A DNA stretch of 26,294 nucleotides from Bacteroidaceae bacterium (GCA_017503065.1 JAFVTT010000042.1:1-26294), one strand, 5' to 3'; positions 10,058 through 19,017 are shown, numbered from the stretch's first letter. Notes: generated by a model from the letters alone, not told the origin. Translations and numbers: made by a program.

Positions 10058-10252
10058 TTACTTGTTTGACTCTTTCTGGCGGAGCACCGTCTTCATGCGG
10101 GCGATGTTACGACGAGCGGCCTTAATCTGAGAGTTGTTTTCCAGAGGAGCAACGGCATGATTCAACTTCATCTGATCATAGTTGGCAACCTCTACGGCGA
10201 TGCGCTCTGCAAGTTCAGAAGCGCTCATCGCATTAATTTCTGCAATCTTCAT
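10058..10252 (-). CDS. rpmC: 50S ribosomal protein uL29
   Basis: uL29, a small helical protein at the polypeptide exit tunnel and part of the docking area for trigger factor and SRP. It has 64 residues, two predicted helices, and the stretch NNSQIKAARRNIARMKTVLR, which matches the L29 signature. The start MKIAEINAMSASELAERI lies 2 bases after the rplP stop. Confidence 0.97.
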   Translation of the reverse strand: MKIAEINAMSASELAERIAVEVANYDQMKLNHAVAPLENNSQIKAARRNIARMKTVLRQKESNK

Positions 10253-10254
10253 TA

Positions 10255-10680
10255 TTATGCGTTTTTGTCGTAATCACGTCTAACAATAAACTTGGTGGTC
10301 ACGGGCAACTTCTGAGCTGCAAGACGAAGAGCCTCCTTCGCGATTTCGTAACTTACACCTTCAATCTCGAAAATTATACGTCCGGGGGTAATGGGGAACA
10401 CATATCCTACGGGGTCACCCTTACCCTTACCCATACGTACGTCAGCGGGCTTCTTGGTGATGGGCTTGTCAGGGAAGATACGAATCCAGCTCTGACCCTC
10501 ACGCTGCATGTAACGTGTCATTGCCACACGAGCTGCCTCGATCTGGCGTGCTGTAATCCAACGTGTTTCCAATGACTTGATACCAAAGCTACCGAATGCC
10601 AACTGATTGCCACGCATTGCATTACCCTTGCGGTGATTCTTTTGTGGCCTTCTGTATTTAGTTCTTTTTGGTTGTAACAT
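10255..10680 (-). CDS. rplP: 50S ribosomal protein uL16
   Basis: uL16, a late-assembling protein that positions A-site tRNA beside the peptidyl transferase centre. It begins [20 protein letters not shown], with [40 protein letters not shown] and [20 protein letters not shown]. Length 141 aa is standard. It lies between rpsC and rpmC. Confidence 0.98.
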   Translation of the reverse strand: MLQPKRTKYRRPQKNHRKGNAMRGNQLAFGSFGIKSLETRWITARQIEAARVAMTRYMQREGQSWIRIFPDKPITKKPADVRMGKGKGDPVGYVFPITPGRIIFEIEGVSYEIAKEALRLAAQKLPVTTKFIVRRDYDKNA

Positions 10681-10693
10681 TTTAATTCAGTTT

Positions 10694-11425
10694 TTAACGG
10701 TTGTTGTTCTTCTTGCGACGGAAGTTCTTGCCACCGCCGTTGCCACCGAAACCACGACCCTGCTCCTTAGCCTGAGTGAAGTTGGGAGCCAAGTCCTTCT
10801 TGCCATATACCTCTCCGCGGCAGATCCATACCTTGATGCCGAGCAGACCAACCTTGGTCAGGGCCTCTGTATGGCAGTAGTCGATGTCGGCACGCAGAGT
10901 GTGCAGGGGAGTACGGCCTTCCTTGAACATCTCGGAACGTGCGATTTCAGCACCGTTCAGACGACCGCTGATGAGAACCTTGATACCCTCGGCACCGGCA
11001 CGCATTGAATTTGCGATAGCCATCTTGATGGCGCGACGGTAAGCGATCTTACCTTCAACCTGACGTGCAATGTTGTTTGCTACGATAGTTGCGTCCAACT
11101 CGGGCTTCTTAACCTCGAAGATGTTGATCTGGATGTCCTTGTCGGTTACCTTCTTCAACTCTTCCTTGAGCTTGTCAACCTTTTCACCACCCTTGCCAAT
11201 GATCAATCCTGGACGGGCTGTGCACACGGTGATGGTCACCATCTTCAGTGTGCGTTCGATGACAATGCGTGAAATGCTGGCGTCACCAAGACGGGCATTC
11301 AGATACTTACGGATCTTGCTGTCCTCGAGGATAGTGTCGCCGTAGTTCTTGCCACCAAACCAATTTGAATCCCAACCGCGGACAATGCCGAGACGGTTGC
11401 TTATAGGATTAACTTTCTGTCCCAT
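10694..11425 (-). CDS. rpsC: 30S ribosomal protein uS3
   Basis: uS3 at the mRNA entry channel of the 30S head, involved in helicase activity and start selection. The type II KH domain shows the [18 protein letters not shown] loop near residue 75. The C-terminal domain contains [20 protein letters not shown] and [13 protein letters not shown]. The final ~25 residues form a Gly/Asn/Arg/Lys-rich tail. Length 243 aa is typical for this phylum. Confidence 0.98.
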   Translation of the reverse strand: MGQKVNPISNRLGIVRGWDSNWFGGKNYGDTILEDSKIRKYLNARLGDASISRIVIERTLKMVTITVCTARPGLIIGKGGEKVDKLKEELKKVTDKDIQINIFEVKKPELDATIVANNIARQVEGKIAYRRAIKMAIANSMRAGAEGIKVLISGRLNGAEIARSEMFKEGRTPLHTLRADIDYCHTEALTKVGLLGIKVWICRGEVYGKKDLAPNFTQAKEQGRGFGGNGGGKNFRRKKNNNR

Positions 11426-11438
11426 GTTTCTTTTCTAA

Positions 11439-11834
11439 TTAATCATTCTTAGTGTCAACGAACAAGGTGATGTGGTTAGAACGCTTGCGGATTCTGTAAC
11501 CACGACCCTGAGGAGCAGGTCTCATACGCTTGAGGGTAGCACCCTCGTTCACAAAAATCTTAGAGATATACAGTTCTCCGTCCTCTGCCTTGCGATCGTT
11601 TTTCTGTTCCCAGTTAGCGATGGCAGAACGGAGGAGCTTCTCCACGTCTGCGCTGGCAGCCTTGGCACAGAACTTCAATGTACCCAGGGCTCTGTTCACC
11701 TCCATTCCGCGAACCAGATCAACAACGTATCTCATCTTGCGGGGAGAAGAAGGAACGTTCTGCAACTTGGCAAAACTCTGGGCCTTGCGTGCTTCCTTTC
11801 TTGCGTCAGCAGCTAATCTTTTTCTTTTTCCCAT
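11439..11834 (-). CDS. rplV: 50S ribosomal protein uL22
   Basis: uL22, whose beta-hairpin lines the exit tunnel constriction; the family hairpin is a site of macrolide resistance and of stalling-peptide sensing. Seen are [35 protein letters not shown] and the hairpin [20 protein letters not shown]. The basic N-terminal extension ([17 protein letters not shown]) is usual in Bacteroidota. Length is 131 aa. Confidence 0.97.
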   Translation of the reverse strand: MGKRKRLAADARKEARKAQSFAKLQNVPSSPRKMRYVVDLVRGMEVNRALGTLKFCAKAASADVEKLLRSAIANWEQKNDRKAEDGELYISKIFVNEGATLKRMRPAPQGRGYRIRKRSNHITLFVDTKND

Positions 11835-11870
11835 TATATTATTCTTATTTTATCCAGTTGTTGGTTCCGT

Positions 11871-12140
11871 TTACTTCTTCTTCTTGTCACCATGGCCGCC
11901 GAACTTGCGGGTGGGAGCGAACTCGCCCAGCTTGTGACCTACCATGTTCTCGGTAATGTAAACGGGAATGAATTTGTTTCCGTTATGCACGGCTACTGTA
12001 TGTCCTACGAAATCAGGAGAGATCATAGAAGCACGAGCCCAGGTCTTGACTACGTTCTTCTTGCCGCTTTCATTCATGGCAAGAACCTTCTTCTCAAGAT
12101 TAACTTCGATATAGGGACCTTTCTTTAATGAACGACTCAT
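11871..12140 (-). CDS. rpsS: 30S ribosomal protein uS19
   Basis: uS19 of the 30S head, partner of S13 and of the bridge to the 50S subunit. It begins [19 protein letters not shown] and has the signature [20 protein letters not shown] followed by [10 protein letters not shown]. Length 89 aa is standard. It lies between rplB (26 bases upstream) and rplV. Confidence 0.98.
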   Translation of the reverse strand: MSRSLKKGPYIEVNLEKKVLAMNESGKKNVVKTWARASMISPDFVGHTVAVHNGNKFIPVYITENMVGHKLGEFAPTRKFGGHGDKKKK

Positions 12141-12166
12141 AATATTACGCTGTTAACTTCCGTTGA

Positions 12167-12994
12167 TTACTTCTTGTTGGCTCTCTCGATGATATACTTG
12201 TTGGACTGCTTCTTGGGTGCGCGTGTCTTCTTACCCTTAGCATACAGACCAGTGCGTGAACGGGGATGGCCACCTGACTGACGACCTTCACCACCACCCA
12301 TGGGATGGTCATGGGGATTCATGACAACGCCACGGTTGTGAGGACGACGGCCCAACCAACGGCTGCGACCTGCCTTACCAGAGCTTTCCAGAGCGTGGTC
12401 GCTGTTACCTACGCTACCTACAGTAGCCTTACATGCGCTCAGAATCTGACGAGTCTCGCCAGAGGGCAACTTGATCACGCAGTAACGTCCCTCACGAGAG
12501 GTCAGCTGTGCGAAGTTACCTGCGGAACGAACCAGCATACCGCCCTGACCGGGACGCAGCTCAATGTTGTGAACCACGGTACCTACGGGGATATTCTGCA
12601 GGGGGAGTGCGTTACCTACCTCGGGAGCAGCGTCTGCACCGCTCATTACGGTAGCACCTACCTTCAGTCCGTTGGGAGCAATGATATAGCGCTTTTCACC
12701 ATCAGCATAGTAAAGAAGTGCGATACGAGCAGAACGGTTGGGATCATACTCGATTGTCTTTACGACTGCTGGAACACCATCTTTCTCACGCTTGAAGTCG
12801 ATGAAACGATACTTCTGCTTGTGGCCACCGCCAATATAGCGGACAGTCATCTTACCGGTCACGTTACGACCGCCGGTAGACTTCTTACCACATACGAGAG
12901 ACTTCTCAGGTACTGATGCAGTAATCTCTTCGAAAGTACCTATAATCTTATGTCTTTGGCCCGGTGTTGTGGGCTTAAATTTACGTACTGCCAT
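12167..12994 (-). CDS. rplB: 50S ribosomal protein uL2
   Basis: uL2, needed for subunit association and peptidyl transfer. Seen are [37 protein letters not shown] and the central domain with [20 protein letters not shown]. The highly conserved C-terminal [13 protein letters not shown] loop near residue 225 reaches the catalytic centre. Length 275 aa is standard. The order rplW-rplB-rpsS is conserved. Confidence 0.98.
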   Translation of the reverse strand: MAVRKFKPTTPGQRHKIIGTFEEITASVPEKSLVCGKKSTGGRNVTGKMTVRYIGGGHKQKYRFIDFKREKDGVPAVVKTIEYDPNRSARIALLYYADGEKRYIIAPNGLKVGATVMSGADAAPEVGNALPLQNIPVGTVVHNIELRPGQGGMLVRSAGNFAQLTSREGRYCVIKLPSGETRQILSACKATVGSVGNSDHALESSGKAGRSRWLGRRPHNRGVVMNPHDHPMGGGEGRQSGGHPRSRTGLYAKGKKTRAPKKQSNKYIIERANKK

Positions 12995-13001
12995 CTCTTA
13001 A

Positions 13002-13292
13002 TTAAATATTGCTATAGAAATCAATTACATCGCCCTCCTTCAGAGTAACGATTGCCTTCTTGAAGGCGTTTGTACGACCCTTCAGCAGACCTGCCTTGGT
13101 GTAACGAGTCTTATTCTTACCTGCGTACACGCATGTATTAACATCGGTAACGGTTACGTTGTAACGAGACTCGATCTCCTTCTTCAGCTCGATCTTGTTT
13201 GCCTCAGGACGTACCACGAAGCCATACTTATTCTGCTTCTCTGTAATACCAGTCATCTTCTCAGTGACCAGAGGTTTGATAATGTATGTCAT
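13002..13292 (-). CDS. rplW: 50S ribosomal protein uL23
   Basis: uL23 at the exit-tunnel rim, the main docking site of trigger factor and SRP. Seen are IIKPLVTEKMTGITEKQNKY, VVRPEANKIELKKEIESRYN, VTVTDVNTCVYAGKNKTRY and AFKKAIVTLKEGDVIDFYSN. Length 96 aa is typical. It begins 18 bases after the rplD stop. Confidence 0.98.
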   Translation of the reverse strand: MTYIIKPLVTEKMTGITEKQNKYGFVVRPEANKIELKKEIESRYNVTVTDVNTCVYAGKNKTRYTKAGLLKGRTNAFKKAIVTLKEGDVIDFYSNI

Positions 13293-13310
13293 AGTTCTTG
13301 TACGTCTTTA

Positions 13311-13940
13311 TTACTTAGTGAGGTTACCTTCGATAACAGCCAGAGCGCTTTCTGCCACAACCATAACGTCTGCATTCAGAACCTGATAGGTATTCAGGGC
13401 AGCAGCGGGCATGGTTGCAACACGCTGGAGATTACGAGCAGACAAATATACGCCTTTATCAGAAGCGGGAGTAACTACGAGAGTCTTCTTGCCTGCGATA
13501 TTAAGATTATTTAACACCTCCAGCATAGACTTTGTCTTGGGAGCCTCGAATGTGAAGTCCTCAACAACTACGATTGCGTTCTCCTGAGCCTTGTATGCGA
13601 GAGCGCTACGACGTGCCAACTGGCGAACCTTCTGGTTCAGCTTGAAACCATAGTCGCGGGGCTGGGGGCCGAATACACGGGCACCGCCTACGAGTACGGG
13701 GCTGTTGATATCACCACGGCGAGCACCGCCACCGCCCTTCTGGCGACCGAGCTTGCGGGTTGAACCGCTCATTTCACTTCTCTCCTTGGTCTTGGCTGTA
13801 CCCTGGCGCTTGTTGGCCATAATCAGCTTGACGTCCAGATAGATTGCGTGATCGTTGGGCTCTATAGCATAGATAGCATCATTGAGTACTACCTTGCGGC
13901 CAGTATCCTGACCTTTGATATTCAATACACTTGCTTCCAT
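13311..13940 (-). CDS. rplD: 50S ribosomal protein uL4
   Basis: uL4, which extends a loop into the exit tunnel and in E. coli represses the S10 operon at transcription and translation. Seen are the loop [20 protein letters not shown] with [20 protein letters not shown], and [20 protein letters not shown]. Length 209 aa is normal. The structured leader upstream of rplC is a natural place to look for comparable feedback. Confidence 0.98.
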   Translation of the reverse strand: MEASVLNIKGQDTGRKVVLNDAIYAIEPNDHAIYLDVKLIMANKRQGTAKTKERSEMSGSTRKLGRQKGGGGARRGDINSPVLVGGARVFGPQPRDYGFKLNQKVRQLARRSALAYKAQENAIVVVEDFTFEAPKTKSMLEVLNNLNIAGKKTLVVTPASDKGVYLSARNLQRVATMPAAALNTYQVLNADVMVVAESALAVIEGNLTK

Positions 13941-13941
13941 C

Positions 13942-14559
13942 TTACTTTACTATGCTAACGATTGAACCTTTGTATCCGGGAACACTACCCTTGATGAGAA
14001 GAAGGTTGTGCTCGGGAATAACCTTTAACACCTGCAGGTTGTGAGTGGTAACACGTTCGTTACCCATCTGACCACCCATGCGCATGCCCTTGAACACCTT
14101 TGCGGGGTAAGAACAAGCACCGATAGAACCGGGCTTACGCAGACGGTCGTCCTGACCGTGTGTAGACTGACCTACACCACCGAAACCATGACGCTTCACA
14201 ACGCCCTGGAAACCCTTACCCTTGGATGTACCCACTACATCAACAAAGGAGCAGTCTGAGAAGAGCTCTACGGTAATTGAATCACCGAGGTTCAGCTCAC
14301 CCTCAAAGTCTGTGAACTCAGCCAAGTGGCGCTTGGGGGTGGTACCAGCCTTCTTGAAGTGACCGGCCAAGGGAGCAGATGTATTCTTCTCCTTTGCCTC
14401 TTCGTAACCGAGCTGAACAGCTGCGTAGCCGTCCTTCTCAACGGTCTTAATCTGAGTAACCACGCAAGGACCAACTTCGATAACAGTGCACGGTACATTC
14501 TTACCGTCGGCACTGAAAACGGATGTCATTCCGATTTTCTTTCCTAATAATCCTGGCAT
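13942..14559 (-). CDS. rplC: 50S ribosomal protein uL3
   Basis: uL3, an early assembly protein that reaches the peptidyl transferase centre. It starts [20 protein letters not shown] and carries the family core [17 protein letters not shown] followed by [20 protein letters not shown] and [15 protein letters not shown]. Length 205 aa is normal. It is the first gene after the terminator-promoter-leader block. In Bacteroidota as in E. coli rplC usually follows rpsJ, but here the two are 328 bases apart. Confidence 0.98.
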   Translation of the reverse strand: MPGLLGKKIGMTSVFSADGKNVPCTVIEVGPCVVTQIKTVEKDGYAAVQLGYEEAKEKNTSAPLAGHFKKAGTTPKRHLAEFTDFEGELNLGDSITVELFSDCSFVDVVGTSKGKGFQGVVKRHGFGGVGQSTHGQDDRLRKPGSIGACSYPAKVFKGMRMGGQMGNERVTTHNLQVLKVIPEHNLLLIKGSVPGYKGSIVSIVK

Positions 14560-14722
14560 TTCAGTTTAATTAAAAAATTTGTTGTTAATTTGTTTATTCT
14601 TTCTCATTCTCATTCCCTTTCGCGAAGCCTACCTGTAGGCACACAAAAAGAGAACCGCCACCATAGGCGTTCTTTCCTGGAAAGTCTGATAACCCGCAGG
14701 TCAGCGCATTCTTTTCCTTTTC
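14560..14722 (-). ncRNA. Structured 5' leader of the rplC (S10) transcript
   Basis: About 163 bases separate the predicted transcription start from the rplC ATG. In 5'-3' order on the minus strand the RNA can form four hairpins. 14704-14686: CTGACC pairs with GGT..CAG through a 3-base bulge, loop TGCG. 14684-14672: CTTTC-CAG-GAAAG. 14673-14651: AGAAC and GCC pair with GGC and GTTCT, with one bulged G and loop TATGGT. 14640-14627: GCCTA-CAGG-TAGGC. The middle two share two bases. An A/T-rich segment without a Shine-Dalgarno motif follows. A ribosomal-protein leader is the likely role. Confidence 0.55.
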
Positions 14723-14727
14723 GAGTG

Positions 14728-14759
14728 CAAAGTTACGTATTTTTGCTTTAATACACAAG
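14728..14759 (-). promoter_or_regulatory. Promoter for the rplC-rplQ transcript
   Basis: On the minus strand the -7 element TAACTTTG (14735-14728) matches the Bacteroidota consensus TAnnTTTG and is followed by C. A TTG (14758-14756), preceded by C, lies 20 bases upstream, the expected spacing of the -33 element. Initiation would fall near 14721-14724. This places a fresh promoter just after the rpsJ terminator. Confidence 0.75.
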
Positions 14760-14823
14760 AGTTTATACGAAATATTGCACTGAATATGGCGAAAAAGGGC
14801 GTTTTAACACCCAAAAGGGCACG

Positions 14824-14853
14824 AAAAAGCCCTCATGATGTTCTCACGAGGGC
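14824..14853 (-). terminator. Terminator after rpsJ
   Basis: On the minus strand, 35 bases after the rpsJ stop, GCCCTC (14853-14848) pairs with GAGGGC (14834-14829), with extra TGA/TCA pairing inside. TTTTT follows (14828-14824). A run of T also follows the mirrored stem on the plus strand. This suggests that the rpsL-rpsG-fusA-rpsJ transcript ends, at least partly, before rplC. Confidence 0.75.
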
Positions 14854-14887
14854 CTTTTATGTTGTCAAACATGCTTGCAGAGGGGTA

Positions 14888-15193
14888 TTACACCTTGATC
14901 TCTACCTCTACACCGCTGGGCAACTCCAGCTTCATCAGAGCGTCGACGGTCTTCTCGTTGCTTGAGTAGATGTCGATCAGGCGCTTGTATGCGCACAACT
15001 GGAACTGCTCACGGCTCTTCTTGTTTACGAAGGTTGAGCGGTTTACGGTGAAGATACGCTTGTGAGTGGGCAGGGGTATAGGACCAGATACAACGGCACC
15101 TGTTACCTTAACGGTCTTAACGATCTTCTCTGCACTCTTGTCTACGAGCATGTGGTCGTAGCTCTTCAGCTTAATACGAATTTTCTGACTCAT
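14888..15193 (-). CDS. rpsJ: 30S ribosomal protein uS10
   Basis: uS10 of the 30S head, also the NusB partner in antitermination (NusE). It begins [20 protein letters not shown] and has the signature [19 protein letters not shown] followed by [16 protein letters not shown]. Length 101 aa is standard. It follows fusA directly with no tuf gene between, and a terminator separates it from rplC. Confidence 0.98.
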   Translation of the reverse strand: MSQKIRIKLKSYDHMLVDKSAEKIVKTVKVTGAVVSGPIPLPTHKRIFTVNRSTFVNKKSREQFQLCAYKRLIDIYSSNEKTVDALMKLELPSGVEVEIKV

Positions 15194-15308
15194 TACTTTT
15201 ATTTCTTTATTATTATTAATAAGGTAGGAACAACCATTAAGAGTCGTTTGCTAACAGTTGCTCCTTGCCTTAACTTTGTTTGCTTATAGGGCTATCTCGC
15301 CAGCAGGA

Positions 15309-17426
15309 TTAGAGCAGGTCGGCACGACCCTTCATCTCCTCGAGTACGGCCTTGGCAACACCGGTGCTCACGGGAGCATGGTGGTCATAGGTCATAGAGC
15401 TGGTAGCGCGACCAGAGGTGATGGTACGCAGAGCGGTTACATAACCGAACATCTCTGCCAGGGGTACCATAGCCTTCACCAGACGTGCACCGGTACGGGT
15501 TGTGTCCATACCCTCTACCTGGCCACGACGCTTGTTCAAGTCACCGATAACGTCACCCATGTTCTCCTCGGGAGTAACTACCTCGAGCTTCATGATGGGC
15601 TCCATCAGTACGGGCTTGGCCTTGGCGCAGCATGCCTTGTAAGCCATCTGGGCAGCGATTTCGAATGACAGCTGGTCAGAGTCAACGGGGTGGAATGAAC
15701 CGTCCACGAGCTCTACCTTCAGACTGTCCATGGGGAAGCCGCCGAGCACACCATTCTTCATGGCTGCATCGAAGCCCTTCTGTACGCTGGGGATGAACTC
15801 CTTGGGAATGTTACCACCGGTAACGCTGTTGACGAACTGCAGGGGAGTCTCGTTGTAATCCTCGTCGCGGGGACCAACGTTGACGATAATGTCGGCGAAC
15901 TTACCGCGACCACCAGACTGCTTCTTGTAAACCTCACGGTGGTTAACGGTAGCGGTGATAGCCTCCTTGTAGTTAACCTGGGGCTTACCCTGGTTACACT
16001 CTACCTTGAACTCGCGCTTCAGACGGTCGATGATGATATCCAAGTGCAACTCACCCATACCGGAGATAACGGTCTGGCCGCTCTGCTCGTCGGTCTTCAC
16101 GGTGAAAGTGGGATCCTCCTCAGCCAACTTCTGCAAACCGATGCTCAGCTTGTCCAGGTCCTTCTGGGTCTTGGGCTCTACGGCGATACCGATAACGGGA
16201 TCGGGGAAGTCCATAGACTCCAGAACGATGGGTGCGCCTTCCTCGGCAAGAGTATCACCAGTGTGGATATCCTTGAAACCTACACCAGCGCCTATATCAC
16301 CAGCAGCGATGCATTCTACGGGATTCTGGCTGTTTGAGTGCATCTGGAACAGACGGCTCACGCGCTCCTTCTTGCCAGAGCGTACGTTGTAGATGTATGA
16401 ACCGGCCTCAATCTTACCAGAGTAAACACGGAAGAAGGTCAGACGACCTACGTATGGATCGGTAGCGATCTTGAACGCCAGAGCGGCGGTCTTCTCGTCC
16501 TCGCTGGGCTTGCGTGACTCCTCCTCGCCGGTCTCGGGGTTGGTACCCACGATGCTGGGAGTATCCAGGGGAGAGGGAAGGAACATGCAGACATAGTCGA
16601 GCAGGGTCTGTACACCCTTGTTCTTGAATGAAGAACCGCAGGTCATGGGAACGATGTCCAGGTTCAGAGTACCCTTACGGATAGCGGCTACGATCTCCTC
16701 CTCGCTCAGGCTTTCGGGATCCTCGAAGTACTTCTCCATCAGAGTGTCGTCCTGCTCAGCAGCCAGCTCGATCATCTTGCCGCGCCACTCCTCGCACTCA
16801 GCGAGCATGTCGGCAGGAATATCCTCGAGGCTGTACTCAGCGCCCATGGTCTCGTCGTGCCACAAAATAGCCTTCATCTTGATGAGGTCAACGATACCCT
16901 TGAAAGTCTCCTCTGCGCCGATAGGCAGAGCCACTACGCAAGGAGTAGCACCCAGAACCTCCTTCATCTGGCGCACAACCTCGTAGAAGTCGGCACCTGA
17001 ACGGTCCATCTTGTTTACATAACCGATACGGGGAACGTTGTACTTGTCAGCCTGGCGCCATACGGTCTCAGACTGAGGCTCAACGCCACCTACTGCACAG
17101 TATGTTGCAACGGCACCGTCCAATACACGGAGAGAACGCTCTACCTCAGCGGTGAAGTCCACGTGTCCCGGAGTGTCAATCAGGTTGAACTTGTACTTGT
17201 TGCCCTTGCAGGTCCAGTAAGCAGTAGTAGCAGCAGAGGTGATGGTAATACCACGCTCCTGCTCCTGAGCCATCCAGTCCATGGTGGCAGAACCGTCATG
17301 GGTCTCACCGATCTTGTGTGTCTTACCGGTGTAGAAGAGGATACGCTCACTGGTAGTTGTCTTACCGGCATCGATGTGGGCCATGATACCGAAATTACGA
17401 GTCAAATGCAGATCTTGCTTTGCCAT
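15309..17426 (-). CDS. fusA: Elongation factor G
   Basis: Translocation GTPase that moves tRNA and mRNA after peptide bond formation and works with RRF in ribosome recycling. The G domain shows AHIDAGKTT (16-24), GITI (59-62), DTPGH (84-88) and NKMD (138-141). Domains II-V follow, with [20 protein letters not shown] and the C-terminal [15 protein letters not shown]. Length 705 aa matches EF-G1. It lies in the str cluster after rpsG (33-base gap). All catalytic motifs are intact, unlike some second EF-G copies known in Bacteroides. Confidence 0.98.
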   Translation of the reverse strand: MAKQDLHLTRNFGIMAHIDAGKTTTSERILFYTGKTHKIGETHDGSATMDWMAQEQERGITITSAATTAYWTCKGNKYKFNLIDTPGHVDFTAEVERSLRVLDGAVATYCAVGGVEPQSETVWRQADKYNVPRIGYVNKMDRSGADFYEVVRQMKEVLGATPCVVALPIGAEETFKGIVDLIKMKAILWHDETMGAEYSLEDIPADMLAECEEWRGKMIELAAEQDDTLMEKYFEDPESLSEEEIVAAIRKGTLNLDIVPMTCGSSFKNKGVQTLLDYVCMFLPSPLDTPSIVGTNPETGEEESRKPSEDEKTAALAFKIATDPYVGRLTFFRVYSGKIEAGSYIYNVRSGKKERVSRLFQMHSNSQNPVECIAAGDIGAGVGFKDIHTGDTLAEEGAPIVLESMDFPDPVIGIAVEPKTQKDLDKLSIGLQKLAEEDPTFTVKTDEQSGQTVISGMGELHLDIIIDRLKREFKVECNQGKPQVNYKEAITATVNHREVYKKQSGGRGKFADIIVNVGPRDEDYNETPLQFVNSVTGGNIPKEFIPSVQKGFDAAMKNGVLGGFPMDSLKVELVDGSFHPVDSDQLSFEIAAQMAYKACCAKAKPVLMEPIMKLEVVTPEENMGDVIGDLNKRRGQVEGMDTTRTGARLVKAMVPLAEMFGYVTALRTITSGRATSSMTYDHHAPVSTGVAKAVLEEMKGRADLL

Positions 17427-17459
17427 TGTGTCGTAAACTGTTTAAGTGATGGATTTATT

Positions 17460-17936
17460 TTAGAAACGGAAGTGAGCGAATGCACGGTTAGCCTCGGCCA
17501 TACGGTGCATGTCCTCCTTACGCTTGAAGGCACCGCCCTGCTCGTTGTAAGCGTCCTGAATCTCGGCAGCCAGCTTGTCGGCCATGGTCTTGCCGCCACG
17601 CTTGCGGGCGTACAGGATCATATTCTTCATGCTCACGCTCTCCTTACGGTCGGGACGGATTTCTGTGGGCACCTGGAAGGTAGCACCACCGATACGGCGG
17701 CTCTTCACCTCCACCTGGGGAGTAATCTTGTCCAGAGCCTCCTTCCAGATCTGCAGTGCGGGCTTCTCCTCGCTCTGCATCTTGGTGGCTACGATCTCGA
17801 GGGCGTTGTAGAAGATATCGTATGAAATGCTCTTCTTGCCATCGTACATCAGGTGATTAACGAACTTTGAAACCTTCACATCGCCGAACTTGGGATCGGG
17901 AAGGATAACTCTCTTCTTTGGTTTAGCTTTACGCAT
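17460..17936 (-). CDS. rpsG: 30S ribosomal protein uS7
   Basis: uS7, primary binder of the 16S 3' major domain and organiser of the 30S head. It begins [20 protein letters not shown] and carries [32 protein letters not shown] and the end [10 protein letters not shown]. Length 158 aa is typical. In E. coli S7 represses its own synthesis by binding the rpsL-rpsG intercistronic RNA. The equivalent spacer here is long and contains inverted repeats. Confidence 0.98.
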   Translation of the reverse strand: MRKAKPKKRVILPDPKFGDVKVSKFVNHLMYDGKKSISYDIFYNALEIVATKMQSEEKPALQIWKEALDKITPQVEVKSRRIGGATFQVPTEIRPDRKESVSMKNMILYARKRGGKTMADKLAAEIQDAYNEQGGAFKRKEDMHRMAEANRAFAHFRF

Positions 17937-18086
17937 TTTCTTCTTCTTGTTTTGTGTTCAGGTTTGCATCTTGTACTTCTTCTTCAACTCCTGCCGCTGC
18001 AGGGTTTACTCAGGACACTGTCTGCAACACCAAAACGGTTGTTCTTTAATTACTTGGACTCCGCGGAACCGTTGTTCTGCCGGAGA
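17937..18086 (-). other. Structured rpsL-rpsG intercistronic spacer
   Basis: This is a 150-base spacer in a cluster where most gaps are under 35. On the plus-strand coordinates AACGGTT (18034-18040) and AACCGTT (18067-18073) are inverted repeats. CTCCG (18059-18063) pairs with CGGAG (18081-18085) beside the rpsL stop. CCTGC (17990-17994) and GCAGG (17999-18003) form a small hairpin. No promoter consensus or T-run terminator stands out. By analogy with the E. coli str mRNA it could bind S7, which is inference. Confidence 0.45.
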
Positions 18087-18470
18087 TTACTTCTTAGCAG
18101 CCTTGGGGCGCTTTGCACCGTACTTTGAACGACGCTGTGTGCGGTTTGCAACACCTGCGGTATCCAAAGTACCACGCACAACGTGATAACGTACACCGGG
18201 CAGGTCCTTCACACGACCACCGCGAACGAGAACGATACTGTGCTCCTGCAGGTTGTGACCCTCACCGGGAATGTAGCAGTTTACCTCCTTAGAGTTTGTC
18301 AGACGCACACGAGCTACCTTACGCATAGCTGAGTTAGGCTTCTTAGGTGTGGTAGTGTAAACACGAACGCAGACACCACGACGCTGAGGACAGCTGTCCA
18401 GAGCGGGGCTCTTGCTCTTGTCTACCATCACCGCACGGCCTTTTCTTACCAATTGTTGAATTGTAGGCAT
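18087..18470 (-). CDS. rpsL: 30S ribosomal protein uS12
   Basis: uS12, a decoding-centre protein that governs accuracy. It begins [20 protein letters not shown]. The TPKKPNSA loop (41-48) keeps Lys43, and [15 protein letters not shown] keeps Lys88, the two positions where substitutions give streptomycin resistance; Asp89 is the residue methylthiolated in many bacteria. Length is 127 aa. It is the first gene of the cluster here, and its start is preceded by A/T-rich sequence without a Shine-Dalgarno motif. Confidence 0.98.
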   Translation of the reverse strand: MPTIQQLVRKGRAVMVDKSKSPALDSCPQRRGVCVRVYTTTPKKPNSAMRKVARVRLTNSKEVNCYIPGEGHNLQEHSIVLVRGGRVKDLPGVRYHVVRGTLDTAGVANRTQRRSKYGAKRPKAAKK

Positions 18471-18525
18471 TTTGTTTAATTTTTTATTTGTTATATATAT
18501 TAATTATGTATATACGATTAAGGAG

Positions 18526-18558
18526 GGGCACAGTATGCCCATTCGGGTTGCAAAGGTA
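18526..18558 (-). promoter_or_regulatory. rpsL promoter -7 box and leader hairpin
   Basis: On the minus strand TACCTTTG (18558-18551) followed by C matches the Bacteroidota -7 consensus. No clear TTTG lies at the -33 distance; a T5 run is the nearest match. The leader then forms a hairpin, GGGCA-tactg-TGCCC (18540-18526), before a long A/T-rich stretch up to the ATG at 18470. This is probably the main promoter of the rpsL-rpsG-fusA-rpsJ unit. Confidence 0.65.
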
Positions 18559-18935
18559 CAACAAAATTCCGAAAAACTGCGCATTCTCAGCAAAATAATT
18601 GCTTTAAGGCATATTTTTAGTCATTTTTCTTAACTAAATTTAACACGCAAACCCTCATCCCACTAACGGCACACAAAGAGGAAATCCCCCTCACCGACCC
18701 GACAACAAGGCTGTACCCTCACGAGAGTGCCGGCACCATAATTTGCCAATGACACGATAACGCCACGGGCAAGGGAGAGTCCTCATAGTAGGAGGACTGC
18801 AGTACTCTTATTAGGAGGACTGGAGTACTTATAGTAAGAGGACTGACCGACCTGTCCCTCCGATCTATGAGGATATATCGTGTATGACCGTTTCTTTGGC
18901 ATGTGGCTCAGAGAGCGTGTAGAGGGCCTTTTCTA
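18559..18935. other. Intergenic region between rpsL promoter and palindrome
   Basis: No convincing coding frame is seen. The rpsL-proximal part (to ~18650) is A/T-rich. The middle part is C-rich and shows short inverted repeats only. A 23-bp tandem repeat lies at 18784-18850 and is listed separately. Confidence 0.6.
18778..18850. repeat. 23-bp tandem repeat, three copies
   Basis: The core GGAGGACTG recurs at 18791 and 18814, and as AGAGGACTG at 18837, an exact 23-base period. Flanking bases of the unit (atagtagg before, agtact after) are also shared between copies. The first copy overlaps an inverted repeat, AGTCCTC (18778-18784) with GAGGACT (18792-18798). No spacer-like unique sequences separate the copies, so it is a short direct tandem repeat of unknown role. 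Confidence 0.8.
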
Positions 18936-18993
18936 AAGAAAACGACTCACAAAACGCGTTTTGTGAGTCGATTTTCTTGAATTGTGAGTCGAT
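18936..18993. repeat. Perfect 28-bp palindrome plus a third half-site copy
   Basis: Positions 18943-18970 read identically on both strands: CGACTCACAAAACG followed by its exact complement. The arms extend seven more pairs (AAGAAAA at 18936-18942 with TTTTCTT at 18972-18978) across one bulged base. The half-site TTGTGAGTCGAT occurs at 18961-18972 and again at 18982-18993, 21 bp apart, about two helical turns. The block ends about 17 bases before the putative -7 box of the lipoprotein gene. Operator, transcript hairpin or dispersed repeat element are all possible. Confidence 0.85.
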
Positions 18994-19009
18994 GAATCGG
19001 ATTTTTTTG

Positions 19010-19017
19010 CATCTTTG
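19010..19017 (+). promoter_or_regulatory. Candidate -7 box for the BACON lipoprotein gene
   Basis: CATCTTTG followed by C differs from the consensus TAnnTTTG at the first base. It lies 58 bases before the chosen ATG. The -33 element is not clear; a TTG in the second half-site copy (18982-18984) is 25 bases upstream, somewhat too far. Moderate evidence only. Confidence 0.35.

Noticed and set aside
15194..15308. Regulatory element or tuf remnant in the fusA-rpsJ spacer
   Set aside because: Only one 8-bp stem with a 22-base loop (15227-15234 with 15257-15264) is seen, with no promoter consensus, T-run terminator or tuf-like coding sequence.
17163..17825. Plus-strand open frame of 220 codons
   Set aside because: It lies antisense across fusA and rpsG, both clearly coding. 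The long frame reflects codon bias of highly expressed genes.
18778..18850. CRISPR array
   Set aside because: The copies adjoin one another at a 23-base period with no unique spacers, and no cas genes are present.
18936..18978. Palindrome as a Rho-independent terminator
   Set aside because: No gene on either strand ends just upstream of it, and the U tail is interrupted. An operator or repeat element fits the position better.
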